Shown one piece after another: positions 1 through 8,287 of a stretch of 64,000 nt of DNA; positions within the stretch are counted from its first letter, which is position 1, and every line of letters begins with the position of its first letter. The stretch lies in contig NZ_BMQM01000015.1 in assembly GCF_014648115.1 (NCBI RefSeq), positions 1-64,000 of the forward strand, read 5' to 3'. This DNA comes from Deinococcus seoulensis. Lineage in GTDB: Bacteria > Deinococcota > Deinococci > Deinococcales > Deinococcaceae. The notes under the pieces are model-generated. The model did no database searches. It saw nothing but the letters and a program-made list of their open reading frames with translations, and was not told the origin of the DNA. The position numbers were made by a program, and so were the translations under genes.

Positions 1-19
1 GTGGCGGTAGGGCTTCCGA

Positions 20-105
<86 letters not shown>

Positions 106-112
<7 letters not shown>

Positions 113-351
113 GCCCGCTGCCCCTGCACGTGCGTCCGCACGGCCCGCAGCAGCGTCACGGTGCCCGGCAGGAGCGCCGCGTCCACCTGCCCCACCAGCG
201 TCAGGTCATCCAGGAGCGGCAGCAGCGCGGCGCACGCCGCCCGGTCGGGCGTCCCCAGCGCCGCGTACGCCGCGCGCAGCGTCCCCCCGGCCGCCTCGAA
301 CGCCCCGGCCTGCACTTGCCGCGCCCCCACCTCGAAGAGCGTCAGGGTCAT
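106..351 (-). CDS. small hypothetical protein, paralogue of the 31167-31406 product
   Basis: This encodes 81 residues. The ATG at 351 overlaps the stop of the DUF7007-like gene in an ATGA junction, so translation is probably coupled. The pattern (MTLTLFEVGARQVQAGAFEA, then a DDLTLVGQVDAALLPGTVTLL segment) resembles the product of 31167-31406 in length and order: a short helix start, A/L-rich middle, and a D-x-L-x-V-x-Q stretch before a hydrophobic end. It may be a single TPR-like helical hairpin. No function is recognised; it belongs to an accessory gene family with two copies in this window. Confidence 0.6.
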
Positions 352-539
352 GGCAACTCCAGGTGCGGGAACGCCTGCCGGATCATCACGCGCGCCGCGG
401 CTGGGCGCGCGTTCACGGCCGCGTTCAGGTGGTACCCGCCGTGCGAGGGGGTCTGCACGAACGTCACGCCGGGCAGGAGCTCTTCGGCCGTGATGGACAG
501 GCCCCACGGCGTCGGGATGAACGGGGTCTTCAGGGTCAT
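348..539 (-). CDS. DUF7007-like small protein
   Basis: This encodes 63 residues from the ATG at 539, which overlaps the acyltransferase stop as ATGA and follows a GGAG ribosome site. It carries the pattern TPWG...ELLPGVTFVQT..HGGYHLN, shared with the longer product of 52476-52805 (SPWG...MPGVIFVET..HGGYHLS). That signature matches what I know as DUF7007, a family of unknown role common on plasmids and phages. It is shorter than the other copy because the C-terminal half is absent. The conserved HGG may be functional, but no activity is established. Confidence 0.65.
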   Translation of the reverse strand: MTLKTPFIPTPWGLSITAEELLPGVTFVQTPSHGGYHLNAAVNARPAAARVMIRQAFPHLELP

Positions 540-1552
540 GACACTCCAGGGGACACGCGCCGCGCGGCGCGGCGGAAGAAGGGCACGTTGACGGCATGAA
601 CGGCGTGCGCGACCAGCAGACACGCGGGCACGGCCAGCAGCGCACTCGCGCGGACGCCCAGCGCCGGGCCGAGCAGCCACACGAACACGACCATCACGGG
701 AAAATGCGTGACGTACAGCGCGAAACTCCTCTCGCCCAGCCACTGCGCCGGGCCGGACAGCAGCCCGGCCGGGTTCAGGTCACGCACGGCCAGCAGCACC
801 AGGCCCGCCCCGAGCGCCGCGGGCCAGCGCAGCAGGGCGTCGTCACTGCCCAGCAGGTGCCGGATCAGCAGCGTCACGGTGCCTACCACCAGCACGGGAA
901 TGAGCGCCGGTCGGGGGAGCGTGACGGGCCGCAGGGCCAGCAGCGCGCCCAGCAGGAACGCCGGCATGAGCAGCACCGGCCAGAACAGCGGGGTGAGGAG
1001 CGCGCTGCCGAGCAGCCACGGGATCAGGGCCCGCCAGCCCAGGCGGCGGGCGGACACGACCATCAGCGGCATCAGGACACTCGCGTACGTCTCGACGGCC
1101 ATCGTCCACAGGGGCGGGTTGAGGCGGTTGGCGTCGTACCAGCCGCCCAGGCCCAGCGTGAGCGCGCCCATCACGTCGATCCCGTGCAGGCCCTCCCGCA
1201 GGAAGGGGAGCAGGCCGCCCGGCGCGACGTGCTCAGGGATCAACGCCGCGACGGGCCGCGCCACGAGCAGGCCCAGCAGCGCGCCCAACAGCGCGAGGGG
1301 GTACAGGCGACGCACCCGCGCGGCGTAGAACGCCCAGACGCCCGGGTACCGCGCGCAGCTCAGGGCCACGACGTACCCGCTCAGCACGAAGAACACGTCC
1401 ACGGCCGGCGCGCCCAGGTGCCACGTCAGGTACCCGAACAGGTCCGGGCGGGCGGGGGCCACCCAGGGAACGTATGTCAGGGCGGACACGTGGCTGATCA
1501 CCACGGCCAGGGCCAGGACGCCACGCAGGCCATCGAACGCTGGGATTCTCAT
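536..1552 (-). CDS. acyltransferase 3 family membrane protein
   Basis: This encodes 338 residues, starting at MRIPAFDGLRG behind a clear GGAGG site; an upstream in-frame ATG would add a proline/arginine-rich tail unlike the family. The N-terminal FDGLRG...VVISH motif, the DVFFVLSGYVV stretch and about ten hydrophobic segments are typical of acyltransferase 3 (OafA-like) proteins, which O-acylate sugars at the inner membrane. It is the first gene of an overlapping operon with DUF7007-like and small ORFs. A close paralogue lies at 40953-42008, in a different neighbourhood. The substrate cannot be told from sequence; an envelope or exopolysaccharide glycan is the usual one. Confidence 0.85.
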   Translation of the reverse strand: MRIPAFDGLRGVLALAVVISHVSALTYVPWVAPARPDLFGYLTWHLGAPAVDVFFVLSGYVVALSCARYPGVWAFYAARVRRLYPLALLGALLGLLVARPVAALIPEHVAPGGLLPFLREGLHGIDVMGALTLGLGGWYDANRLNPPLWTMAVETYASVLMPLMVVSARRLGWRALIPWLLGSALLTPLFWPVLLMPAFLLGALLALRPVTLPRPALIPVLVVGTVTLLIRHLLGSDDALLRWPAALGAGLVLLAVRDLNPAGLLSGPAQWLGERSFALYVTHFPVMVVFVWLLGPALGVRASALLAVPACLLVAHAVHAVNVPFFRRAARRVSPGVS

Positions 1553-1886
1553 GCTGCCTCCAAAGGTCGCGCGCCCCGGTGCGGTGGGGCGCGTCTCGCA
1601 TGGTGGTCGCTGCGTGGTTCGTTCCTGCGGGGGCGGGGAGGGACGTTCAGCGGGGGGCGATGCGGGCACCAGCAGTCACGCGGGCCGGGTGTCCCTCCCG
1701 CGTCAAGACCAGGACTCACCGCAACCGGGACGGATTGAGGATGCTGACTACACCAAGTGAACCGTGGGGGGCAGCAGTCTACTGGGCGATCACCTTGAGG
1801 GCTCAATTCGAAGACGGGGGTCAGACGCGCTGCTTGTACCTGCCAGGGTATTCGCTCGACTGTAAAGACGGTCGAGGGGGGAGGCT
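1553..1886. other. intergenic region between divergent genes
   Basis: About 330 bases separate the acyltransferase start from the next gene on the plus strand. I see no convincing coding frame, tRNA or long repeat. The right end is purine-rich (GAGGGGGGAGG at about 1874-1884) and acts as a ribosome site for the short ORF at 1887. Confidence 0.5.
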
Positions 1887-1931
1887 ATGCTCTATTTCAA
1901 CAAGATGGATGGTAAACATCGGAATGTCTGA
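1887..1931 (+). CDS. possible 14-codon leader ORF
   Basis: An ATG follows a strong GGGGGGAGG sequence and reads MLYFNKMDGKHRNV before a stop. Its last codons overlap the start (ATG 1924) of the next gene in another frame, as expected for translational coupling. The following gene has no comparable ribosome site of its own. A sequencing or evolutionary frameshift joining the two frames is the main alternative. Confidence 0.35.
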   Translation: MLYFNKMDGKHRNV

Positions 1932-2493
1932 CAACAGAGCCAAGACCATGCCAGAACTGAGCGAACGAGAAGTGAACGCTGCGCTGTGTCTAGGAGAACT
2001 GCAGGGGATGTTGCGGCGATGGGCGTCACGCGCTCCATCTCACCCATTGCTGGACAGTGCTCAGCGGGTAGTGGATTTGGCCACACGATGTGCGCCGCAG
2101 CAGCGTCCGGCCGCACTTACAGAAGCGGCGTTTCTGCTGCAGGTTGTCCCGGAGGAGGAGACCGATGCCCTGCATCTGGACCTGGCCATCATCTACCACG
2201 TCGTGACGCTGCTGACTGATCGGCAGACGCTCGACTGCATCATCATTCCGGTCTACGACGCAGGTCCGAAGCGGGCCTGGGGGCATCACGAGCGGCATCT
2301 GCCGTACCAAGGAGCGGGATATCCCAAGGGCTTCAAGGAAGCAGCTGAGCACCACCTGCATGTTGTCTCGATGCTGCTTACGGGAGCAGGCAGTCAACAT
2401 GTCAGAATAAAGCTGTCCAGCGCGGTTAATCTTCTGTTTCACACCCTCATTCTGAGGTCAGAAGCCGTGCTGGACGTCCTTTTCGAAAACTGA
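1924..2493 (+). CDS. hypothetical protein (189 aa)
   Basis: The chosen start gives MSDNRAKTMPELSEREVNAA; in-frame codons further upstream would add residues unlike a protein. The product is soluble and mostly helical at the N-terminus, with a hydrophobic stretch DLAIIYHVVTLL and a later CIIIPVYD strand. It has no signal peptide and no motif I recognise. It is probably translated through coupling to the short ORF that overlaps its start. It ends seven bases before a convergent IS5-type remnant, so its 3' side may have been reshaped by that insertion. Confidence 0.6.
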   Translation: MSDNRAKTMPELSEREVNAALCLGELQGMLRRWASRAPSHPLLDSAQRVVDLATRCAPQQRPAALTEAAFLLQVVPEEETDALHLDLAIIYHVVTLLTDRQTLDCIIIPVYDAGPKRAWGHHERHLPYQGAGYPKGFKEAAEHHLHVVSMLLTGAGSQHVRIKLSSAVNLLFHTLILRSEAVLDVLFEN

Positions 2494-2499
2494 AAGATG

Positions 2500-2982
2500 T
2501 CAGTCACCAGACGCTCGGTTTCGGGCTGTTCCGGCAGAGAAGCGCAGGTCACGGCTAAAAACTCCCTCCAGGACGCAACGGGGAAAACGACGTGCTGACC
2601 GACGTTTCTCTTCCTCTGCGCCCTCATGATGTCGTGTGGCACACGCCTCCAAGGGACGCGGAAACTCTTGATCGACAAAGTGCATGGACCAATTCAGCTG
2701 ACCGTTTCGGTCCCCCTCACGCTGCAATGATGCCCAGATCGCTTGCCATACGCCTTGGGCGGTCCAGCGACTGTAGCGACTGGACACGGTCGTCCACTTC
2801 CCGAACCGTTCTGGAACGTCACGCCAGGGCGCGCCCGTGCGGAGTACCCAGATGATGCCACTGACAATCAGCCGGTGGGCCAGATAGGGTCGTCCCCAAC
2901 CCATCAGAGGCGGTAAGAGAGGCTCCAGACGTGCCCACTGCTCATCGCTGATTTCTTCGCGCCACAGCGGAAGAATATACAC
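2500..2982 (-). pseudogene. IS5-family transposase remnant
   Basis: The first ~105 residues read like the N-terminal half of IS5-family (IS1031/IS427-like two-frame) transposases: EISDEQWARLEPLLPP, then GIIWVLRTGAPWRDVPERFG and RWTAQGVWQAIW. After the QLNWSMHFVDQ stretch the frame leaves the family and becomes arginine/glutamate-rich, and no DDE catalytic half follows. I found no clear terminal inverted repeats here. It is a decayed or truncated insertion sequence between two unrelated genes. IS5-type enzymes are also the most plausible mobilisers of the small repeats in this window, but this remnant itself cannot act. Confidence 0.75.
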
Positions 2983-3079
2983 CTCGTCGTTCCACTCCTG
3001 ACCTTGGCCTACAGACCCTAATACCCTCTGGAAATTGGATTCCCGCCCGTCCTGGGCAGTAATCTGTTACCATCCCGCT

Positions 3080-3973
3080 ATGCAACTATATAGAAAACTT
3101 ATATCAGTTCTGTTGGTCGCAGCGGTCAGTGGCGGGGTGGTCAGTGCGGCCGGTGTGCCGCTGGTGGTGCAGGTCTCCGCCAGCGCCGCCGAGGTGAACG
3201 GGCGGACGATCACGCTCAGCCCGTCCTACCAGGTGGTGCTGGCGTTCCCCCAGGCCATTGATCTGGTAGGCGGCAGCAACACGGGCCTGTTCAGGGCCAC
3301 CGTGCCGGACGCGCCCCAGGACCGGTACCTCCTGCTCGATGCGCTGGCCACCACGGGCACAGCCACCATCACCGTCATCACGGGTGGACGCGTGCTGCCC
3401 CTGACCCTGGTGATTGACGGCAAGGCCAGGACCGGCACCCGCAAGTACGTCTTCGTGGACGTCGAGGCCGCCGCACCGGAGACGGCCTCCACAGTGGCCG
3501 CTCCGGCCACCCTGAAGCTGACGGCCACGCCGGGGACGCCGCTCACAGTGATCCCACAGGCTGCCAGTGACGCCGCCCTGAACGCCGCCCGGGCCGATCT
3601 GGTGACGGCCCTCACGCGCATCCAGGACCTGAAGGGACAGGGTGCAGGCGCGGTCGCCGCTGCGGTCAGCCCCCTGCGTCTTGGGCTGACCGCGGCCGTC
3701 ACGACCGGAGAGGCCACAGACGCGCTCACCCTGAGCGTGCAGAACACCGGCACGGGCGCGGTGACCCTCAATGCGGACGACCTGCAGCTGTGGGTGGACG
3801 GGCGGCGCGTGCAGGTGCAGGCCGAGGACCTGGAAGTGGACGCGGGCGAAACCCAGCGCCTGAACCTGGATCTGGGCCTGAAGCTGCGCGCAGGCGACGC
3901 CGTGCGGGTAACGTGGCTGGCCGGGGACGGCCGCGCCCTGAGCCGCCTGGAGACCACCACCCAGGCGCAGTGA
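3080..3973 (+). CDS. exported protein, possibly VirB9/TraK-like N-domain plus Ig-like C-domain
   Basis: The preferred start is MQLYRKLISVLLVAAVSGGV, which gives a signal peptide; an upstream in-frame ATG at 3035 would bury it. Residues about 25-110 hold a beta-rich stretch (GRTITLSPSYQVVLAFPQ, then TGTATITVITGGRVLPL) in the style of the N-terminal domain of VirB9/TraK secretion-pore proteins; this is a weak resemblance. A linker with a helix follows, then a beta-sandwich-like domain (LTLSVQNTGTGAVTLNADDL). It heads an operon of five exported proteins and ends one base before the next ATG. Its context, with a VirB-like set nearby, supports an envelope role in secretion or conjugation. Confidence 0.6.
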   Translation: MQLYRKLISVLLVAAVSGGVVSAAGVPLVVQVSASAAEVNGRTITLSPSYQVVLAFPQAIDLVGGSNTGLFRATVPDAPQDRYLLLDALATTGTATITVITGGRVLPLTLVIDGKARTGTRKYVFVDVEAAAPETASTVAAPATLKLTATPGTPLTVIPQAASDAALNAARADLVTALTRIQDLKGQGAGAVAAAVSPLRLGLTAAVTTGEATDALTLSVQNTGTGAVTLNADDLQLWVDGRRVQVQAEDLEVDAGETQRLNLDLGLKLRAGDAVRVTWLAGDGRALSRLETTTQAQ

Positions 3974-3974
3974 C

Positions 3975-5567
3975 ATGAAACGCCTCACTGCCCTCACGCT
4001 GGCCTGCTGCGCCGCCTGTGCCGGTGCGCAGGGCATCCCCGGTCTGACCACCCTGCCGGGTCTGCCGACCCTGCCCGCGCTGCCCGGCGTGCGTGACGTG
4101 TGGGGCGGGTCAAGCCCGACCCTGCCCACCCTGCCGGTTCTCCCCCCAATGCCCTCTCTCCAAGACGTGGACCCCTCCCTGCTGACCGGCACGCGGAACG
4201 ATCCGCCCCCCACCTACACCCGCAGGAACGTGTTCTCGTTCCCCGACGAGCGCCTGGGCGTGCTGACCAGAGGCAAGTGGCCCATCCTGGAGGTCATCAA
4301 CGTGCAGAAGCAGGCGGAGTGGCAGAAGAACGCCGCCGCCTGCAGGCAGCAGCAGCAGGGCAGGGCGCCCGCCGGCGGCGCCGTCAGCTGCCCGCAGTAC
4401 GAGTGGACGGTGCCCCTGTCCCTGGAGAGCGAGTCGAAGGACGCGGCCACCGGCATCCGCAGGGCCTGGCAGCGCTTCGAGGACCGCTACTGGTGGCGGG
4501 CGCAGACGAACCTGAACAACACCTCCATGGTGCCCGTCCACTGCTGGCTTGGCCTCGGCATGGGCGGCCTGGACACCAGGCCCGCCACGGTCAGGACCAC
4601 CGTGGACCGCAGCGACGTTCCAGATGTGCTGGCCAGCAGGATCCCGACCAGTACCCCAGAGAACGACCTGCACCTGGACAGTTACTGGCCGTTGCCGCAG
4701 GTGCCTCCAGGGGACTTCTGCGATGGCCTGCACTGGAAGGTCAACTTCATGTACCTGCCGGGCGGCTGCACGTACTTCTTCGGTGTCCGGACCTTCTGCC
4801 TGCAGGGCAACGACGCTGTGACGGGCCCAGGGGTGGCACCCATCTACTTCAACATGGGAGAGGCGCAAGGCAGGGTGTTCGACGCCATGCAGCACGCCGC
4901 CACCGTGTACTACCCCCAGTACCAGGCGGACGCCCTGGCGGAGATGCTGCCGCCCAGGCGCCGGGGGCTGTTCATGCTGCCGTGGAATGCACACCTGCCC
5001 GGTCAGGGCGCGATGGTCGCGCCCGTCATGAACCAGGACGTGAGCCTGACGCAGTTCACCGACCTGGCCCAGCGGGCCGGGGACGCCCTGGGGGACGTGT
5101 ACCGGCCCACCAGCCCCCTGTACTACTTCCAGAGCGTGAAGCGACTCCCGGCTCTGGACGTGTTCTCCCTGCCGGGGCGAAAGGACCTGCTGGGGTCCCC
5201 GCCCGGCGTGTGGAAGTTCGAGGAGTTCAAGCGCACGCTCGGGCCCAGCAATCCCGTCTATTACGATCTGTTCGGGTACGCCACGTGGTTCCAGACCTGG
5301 AACCAGCTGGACGCGGCGATCCTGCCGGAGCCGCTGTCCGCCAGGCCGCTGCGCACCCTGACCTTCTTCGCCGGAGCCATCGACCATTACGTGGACTTCA
5401 GCGGTATCCACGAGGTGCCCGTGCCCACCGGCGTGCTGGTACCCCCCTACCACCTGCCCTTCCTGAACTACCGCGTGCACTACACCTGGACGAGCGTGCC
5501 CGAGGGTTACGACATTCCGCGGGTCAGCGGCACCCCGGCTTTCGATTACGGCCCGGTCGTGCGGTGA
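3975..5567 (+). CDS. large exported cysteine-containing protein of unknown function
   Basis: This encodes 530 residues with a signal peptide (MKRLTALTLACCAACAGAQG). A low-complexity segment of repeated PGLPTLPxLP units covers residues ~20-60. The body is rich in tryptophan and tyrosine (RYWWRAQTNLNNTS, YATWFQTWNQ) and has cysteines around CWLGLGMGG, FCDGLHWK, GGCTYFFG and FCLQGND that could form disulfides in the periplasm. I do not recognise the family. It lies directly after the VirB9/TraK-like gene and eight bases before the PLD-like relic, so a structural role in an envelope complex is likely. TraU-like proteins are one thing to compare it with; I see no decisive match. Confidence 0.7.
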   Translation: MKRLTALTLACCAACAGAQGIPGLTTLPGLPTLPALPGVRDVWGGSSPTLPTLPVLPPMPSLQDVDPSLLTGTRNDPPPTYTRRNVFSFPDERLGVLTRGKWPILEVINVQKQAEWQKNAAACRQQQQGRAPAGGAVSCPQYEWTVPLSLESESKDAATGIRRAWQRFEDRYWWRAQTNLNNTSMVPVHCWLGLGMGGLDTRPATVRTTVDRSDVPDVLASRIPTSTPENDLHLDSYWPLPQVPPGDFCDGLHWKVNFMYLPGGCTYFFGVRTFCLQGNDAVTGPGVAPIYFNMGEAQGRVFDAMQHAATVYYPQYQADALAEMLPPRRRGLFMLPWNAHLPGQGAMVAPVMNQDVSLTQFTDLAQRAGDALGDVYRPTSPLYYFQSVKRLPALDVFSLPGRKDLLGSPPGVWKFEEFKRTLGPSNPVYYDLFGYATWFQTWNQLDAAILPEPLSARPLRTLTFFAGAIDHYVDFSGIHEVPVPTGVLVPPYHLPFLNYRVHYTWTSVPEGYDIPRVSGTPAFDYGPVVR

Positions 5568-5575
5568 GGAGTTCC

Positions 5576-6007
5576 ATGAACCACCTGCTCACCGCGCCGC
5601 TGCTGCTGGCCACCCTGGCGGCCGCGCAGCCCCCGCCCGGCACCCCCCAGGTCAAAGCGGCCGTCATGACCGAGACCCAGCTGCTGCCGCTGCTGACCGG
5701 CGAGGTACTCATCCTGGGCAGCGAATTCCCCGGGCGGCTGTTCCAGAAAACCGTGCTGGAGCGCCTGAAAGTGGGGACCCTGCGGGTCCGTGTGCTGACC
5801 GGCAAGGACAGCCTGGCCTACTTCGCGCCCGTGCAGCAGGCGGGCGGTGTGGTCAGGGCCTTCCCCGGCAGGATCACCGGCGCCGTCGCCGTGGCGGGCG
5901 GCAGCCTGATCGTGGCCAGGGGTAACGGGTATCAGGTCGTGAGCGGCCCTGGCGTGGCCGCCAGCGTGCAGTCCCAATTCGAATCCGCCTGGAGGTTTGC
6001 CAAATGA
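5576..6007 (+). CDS. exported PLD-like protein lacking the HKD catalytic motif
   Basis: This encodes 143 residues with a signal peptide (MNHLLTAPLLLATLAAAQ). The order GEVLILGSEFPG, LRVRVLTGKDS..., AGGVVRAFPGRITGAVAVAGG, then GNGYQVVSGPGV...FESAWR follows the core of single-domain phospholipase D/Nuc nucleases (strand, loop, AGV, IDG, GS..N, F...W). The histidine-lysine-aspartate motif expected before the IDG-like turn is absent, replaced by GRITGAVAVAGG. It is therefore probably a binding or structural module rather than a nuclease. A second such protein is encoded at 23088-23570, so two degenerate copies flank the secretion genes. It overlaps the next gene by an ATGA junction. Confidence 0.55.
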   Translation: MNHLLTAPLLLATLAAAQPPPGTPQVKAAVMTETQLLPLLTGEVLILGSEFPGRLFQKTVLERLKVGTLRVRVLTGKDSLAYFAPVQQAGGVVRAFPGRITGAVAVAGGSLIVARGNGYQVVSGPGVAASVQSQFESAWRFAK

Positions 6008-6984
6008 ACACGTCCGCAAAAAACTACCCTCTGCTGCTGCTGGCCCTGCTGGTCACGGCCTGCGGCGCCGCGACCGAAATCACCGAGGGCAACCCCCCCA
6101 CCCAGGGCATCACGGCCCAGGTGAGCGGCAATAACCTCACGGGTGACCAGGGCACCGTCTACGGCGGCGGCGCGGTCACGATCACGCTCACCGGCCCCGT
6201 CGAGCAGGGAACGCCCGTGACCTGGAGCGTCAGTCAGGGGGCCATCGTGGGCCAGGGCCTCAGCGCGACCCTGCCGTACAACGACATCAACCGCCAGGTC
6301 CTCACCGGTCAGCCCATCACCGTCACGGCCACCGTCACCACACCCTCCGGCGCCGTGCCGATCACCGTGCCGCTGCGGGTGGACGATCAGGCGCCCCAGG
6401 CGAACGGCGGCGTCACCGCGACCGTTCCCGGCCGCCCGGCCTTCTTCGTTGGTGAAAACGCCGAACTGCCCGGCACGGCCACCTTCCAGGCCAGCTTCAC
6501 GGACGCCGGCGTGGGCCTGAACCCCGTGAAGCTCAGCGCGTACCTGCGCGGTCTGCCGGTGCTGGGCGACGTACGCGCCGCGGGTGAACTGCCCGAGGCG
6601 CGCGGCTACACGCTGCGCGTGGACGTGATCAGTGACCGCCTCGGCAACCGCGTCGATGTGCCACCCGGCACGGTCGCCGGGCCGTTTAACGTGGACCTCA
6701 CGGCCCCTGTCGTGACGGGCAGCGCGCCGCAGGGAGCCAGGATCCAAGGCAGCACGGTCCTGACCTTCACCGGCACCGACCCGCTGCGCGCCGACCGCAC
6801 GCCCGGCAGCGGCGGCGTCACCCTGACCAGCGACCAGGGCGGCACGGGCAGCGGCAACACCCTCACCCTGACCGGCGCGCAGCTGCGCGCGGGCGGCGCC
6901 AGTGGCCCGGTCACCATCACCGTCACCGCGACCGACGCCGCGGGCAACGCCACGACCTTCATTCAGACCGTCACCCTGGAGTGA
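6004..6984 (+). CDS. lipoprotein with tandem Ig-like domains
   Basis: This encodes 326 residues. The N-terminus has a short hydrophobic segment and a lipobox (LLVTAC, Cys at about 20), predicting lipid anchoring. The rest is beta-rich, with repeated units ending in ITVTATVTTPSG, PGTVAGPFNVDLT and the classic VTATDAAGNAT Ig/bacterial-cadherin-like edge at the C-terminus. Such proteins usually present binding surfaces at the envelope. The start overlaps the PLD-like gene stop (ATGA), and the SLH/porin-like gene follows within 81 bases, so all are likely co-transcribed. Confidence 0.75.
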   Translation: MNTSAKNYPLLLLALLVTACGAATEITEGNPPTQGITAQVSGNNLTGDQGTVYGGGAVTITLTGPVEQGTPVTWSVSQGAIVGQGLSATLPYNDINRQVLTGQPITVTATVTTPSGAVPITVPLRVDDQAPQANGGVTATVPGRPAFFVGENAELPGTATFQASFTDAGVGLNPVKLSAYLRGLPVLGDVRAAGELPEARGYTLRVDVISDRLGNRVDVPPGTVAGPFNVDLTAPVVTGSAPQGARIQGSTVLTFTGTDPLRADRTPGSGGVTLTSDQGGTGSGNTLTLTGAQLRAGGASGPVTITVTATDAAGNATTFIQTVTLE

Positions 6985-7056
6985 CCCGGATGCCGTCTGC
7001 TCCTTCCCGCTCCGCTCGGAAAGGTTATCCAAACCTTCCCACCGGAATTCCTGATG
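6985..7056 (+). repeat. truncated remnant of the ~134-bp MITE-like family
   Basis: The spacer reads CCGTCTGCTCCTTCCCGCTC, then CGCTCGG and a short inverted repeat around AAAGGTT/AACCTT, ending GGAATTCCTGATGAG. This is a shortened, diverged version of the repeat found complete at 22955-23088. It lies directly after a TGA stop codon, as several complete copies do. Confidence 0.5.
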
Positions 7057-7064
7057 AGGTGCCC

Positions 7065-8210
7065 ATGCGAACCACCCTCCTTCTTGCTGCCCTCGCGCTC
7101 GGCGCGGCCAGCGCCCAGACCACCCCTGCGGTTACCCTGGTGCCCACCCCTGCGGCCAGTGTCACTATCACCGACGTCCCGGCTGGCCACTGGGCGCGGG
7201 AAGCGATCGGCGTGCTGATGGGCCGGGGCCTCCTGCAGGGCTTCCCTGATGGAAGCTTCAGTGGACAGGCGCCCCTCACCCGTTACGAAGCGGCCACCCT
7301 CCTGTACCGCCTGCTCACCAGTGGCACGCTGTCGCAGGTGCAGCTGACCCCTGCCGACATGCAGGCCATCGCCAGGGGGCTCGAAGAGGTCACGGCTGAG
7401 ATCCTGACCCTCAGTGCCCGGCTGAACGTGGCTGAAGCGAAGAACCGGGACCAGGACGCCCGACTGTCCACCATCGAGGGGCAGGCGCCACTGGTGGGGG
7501 CCCGCCTGGATGCCGTGGAGGCGGCTGTGCTGGCCACGGCGCCGCTGCTCGACGGGACGGTGCCCCGCGGCGAGTACCTGGCCCTGCAGGCCCGCGTGGC
7601 CGCCCTGGAAACGGAGCGGGCGGCGAACGTCCCGGCGCCCGCTCCCACCGTGGCGCAGGCCCAGGTGTCGGCGCCCGCCGCGCCGGTCACGCCAGCTGTC
7701 ACCACCCCAGCGTTCCCACCCGCGCAGAAGGCTCCCGGAGAGCCCCAGCAAAACGCGTCACAGCCCCGCAACCTGTACCTGGGCCTGACCGCCACCACAC
7801 CGGTCAGCAGCGAAGTGCGCGTGGGGGGAGAAGCAACCCTGGGCATGAAGAACGCCGTGGCGGGGTTCGGCGTGCAGGTCAGTGCAGGCTACCGGCCCAG
7901 CGCGAAGGCCTTCACGGCTGAAGCGGCCCTGACGCGGCCATTCGCCTTTCAGGGCGTCACGCCCTACGCCGGCGTGGGTGCGGGCGCGGCGTTCAGTCCG
8001 CGGCGCGGCGCGATCACCGAGAACGCGACCGACTCCTACCTGAGTGGCCTGGTGGGCGTGGACTACCCCTTCAATGAGAGCGTCGCATTCACCGGGGAGC
8101 TGGGCGTGCGGTACTTCCTGTCGAATCACGGGTACGCCTCGGGCCTGGACGCAGGCGTGGAGCGCGGGGTAAGTCCGGGTGCCAGACTCGGGGTGAAGTT
8201 CCGGTTCTGA
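7065..8210 (+). CDS. SLH-domain outer-membrane beta-barrel protein
   Basis: This encodes 381 residues from MRTTLLLAALALGAASAQ, a signal peptide ending in AxA; the longer upstream frame reads through repeat DNA. Residues ~36-85 form an S-layer homology domain (VPAGHWAREAIGVLMGRGLLQGFPDGSF...LTRYEAATLLYRLL). A coiled-coil follows (EEVTAEILTLSARLNVAEAK...), then a proline/alanine linker and a C-terminal ~120-residue beta-barrel ending in phenylalanine (GVKFRF). This is the SlpA/porin-like plan of Deinococcus-Thermus envelopes, where SLH binds pyruvylated cell-wall polymer and the barrel sits in the outer membrane. As the last gene of the exported-protein operon it may supply an outer-membrane conduit or anchor. 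Confidence 0.85.
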   Translation: MRTTLLLAALALGAASAQTTPAVTLVPTPAASVTITDVPAGHWAREAIGVLMGRGLLQGFPDGSFSGQAPLTRYEAATLLYRLLTSGTLSQVQLTPADMQAIARGLEEVTAEILTLSARLNVAEAKNRDQDARLSTIEGQAPLVGARLDAVEAAVLATAPLLDGTVPRGEYLALQARVAALETERAANVPAPAPTVAQAQVSAPAAPVTPAVTTPAFPPAQKAPGEPQQNASQPRNLYLGLTATTPVSSEVRVGGEATLGMKNAVAGFGVQVSAGYRPSAKAFTAEAALTRPFAFQGVTPYAGVGAGAAFSPRRGAITENATDSYLSGLVGVDYPFNESVAFTGELGVRYFLSNHGYASGLDAGVERGVSPGARLGVKFRF

Positions 8211-8287
8211 CCCAGTGGCGGCAACTGACCCGTCGTCACGCCCAGATGAGGCACCAGCGGCGGGTCATGGGCCTGTAATGTGACGGC

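Noticed and set aside
596..1738. 380-codon plus-strand frame antisense to the acyltransferase
   Set aside because: Gln/Arg/His-rich composition without hydrophobic segments or motifs; the opposite strand encodes a convincing membrane enzyme.
4100..5575. N-terminal extension of the PLD-like gene frame (open for 490 codons upstream)
   Set aside because: It overlaps the clearly coding 3975-5567 gene and has arginine/glycine-rich shadow composition; the signal peptide fixes the start at 5576.
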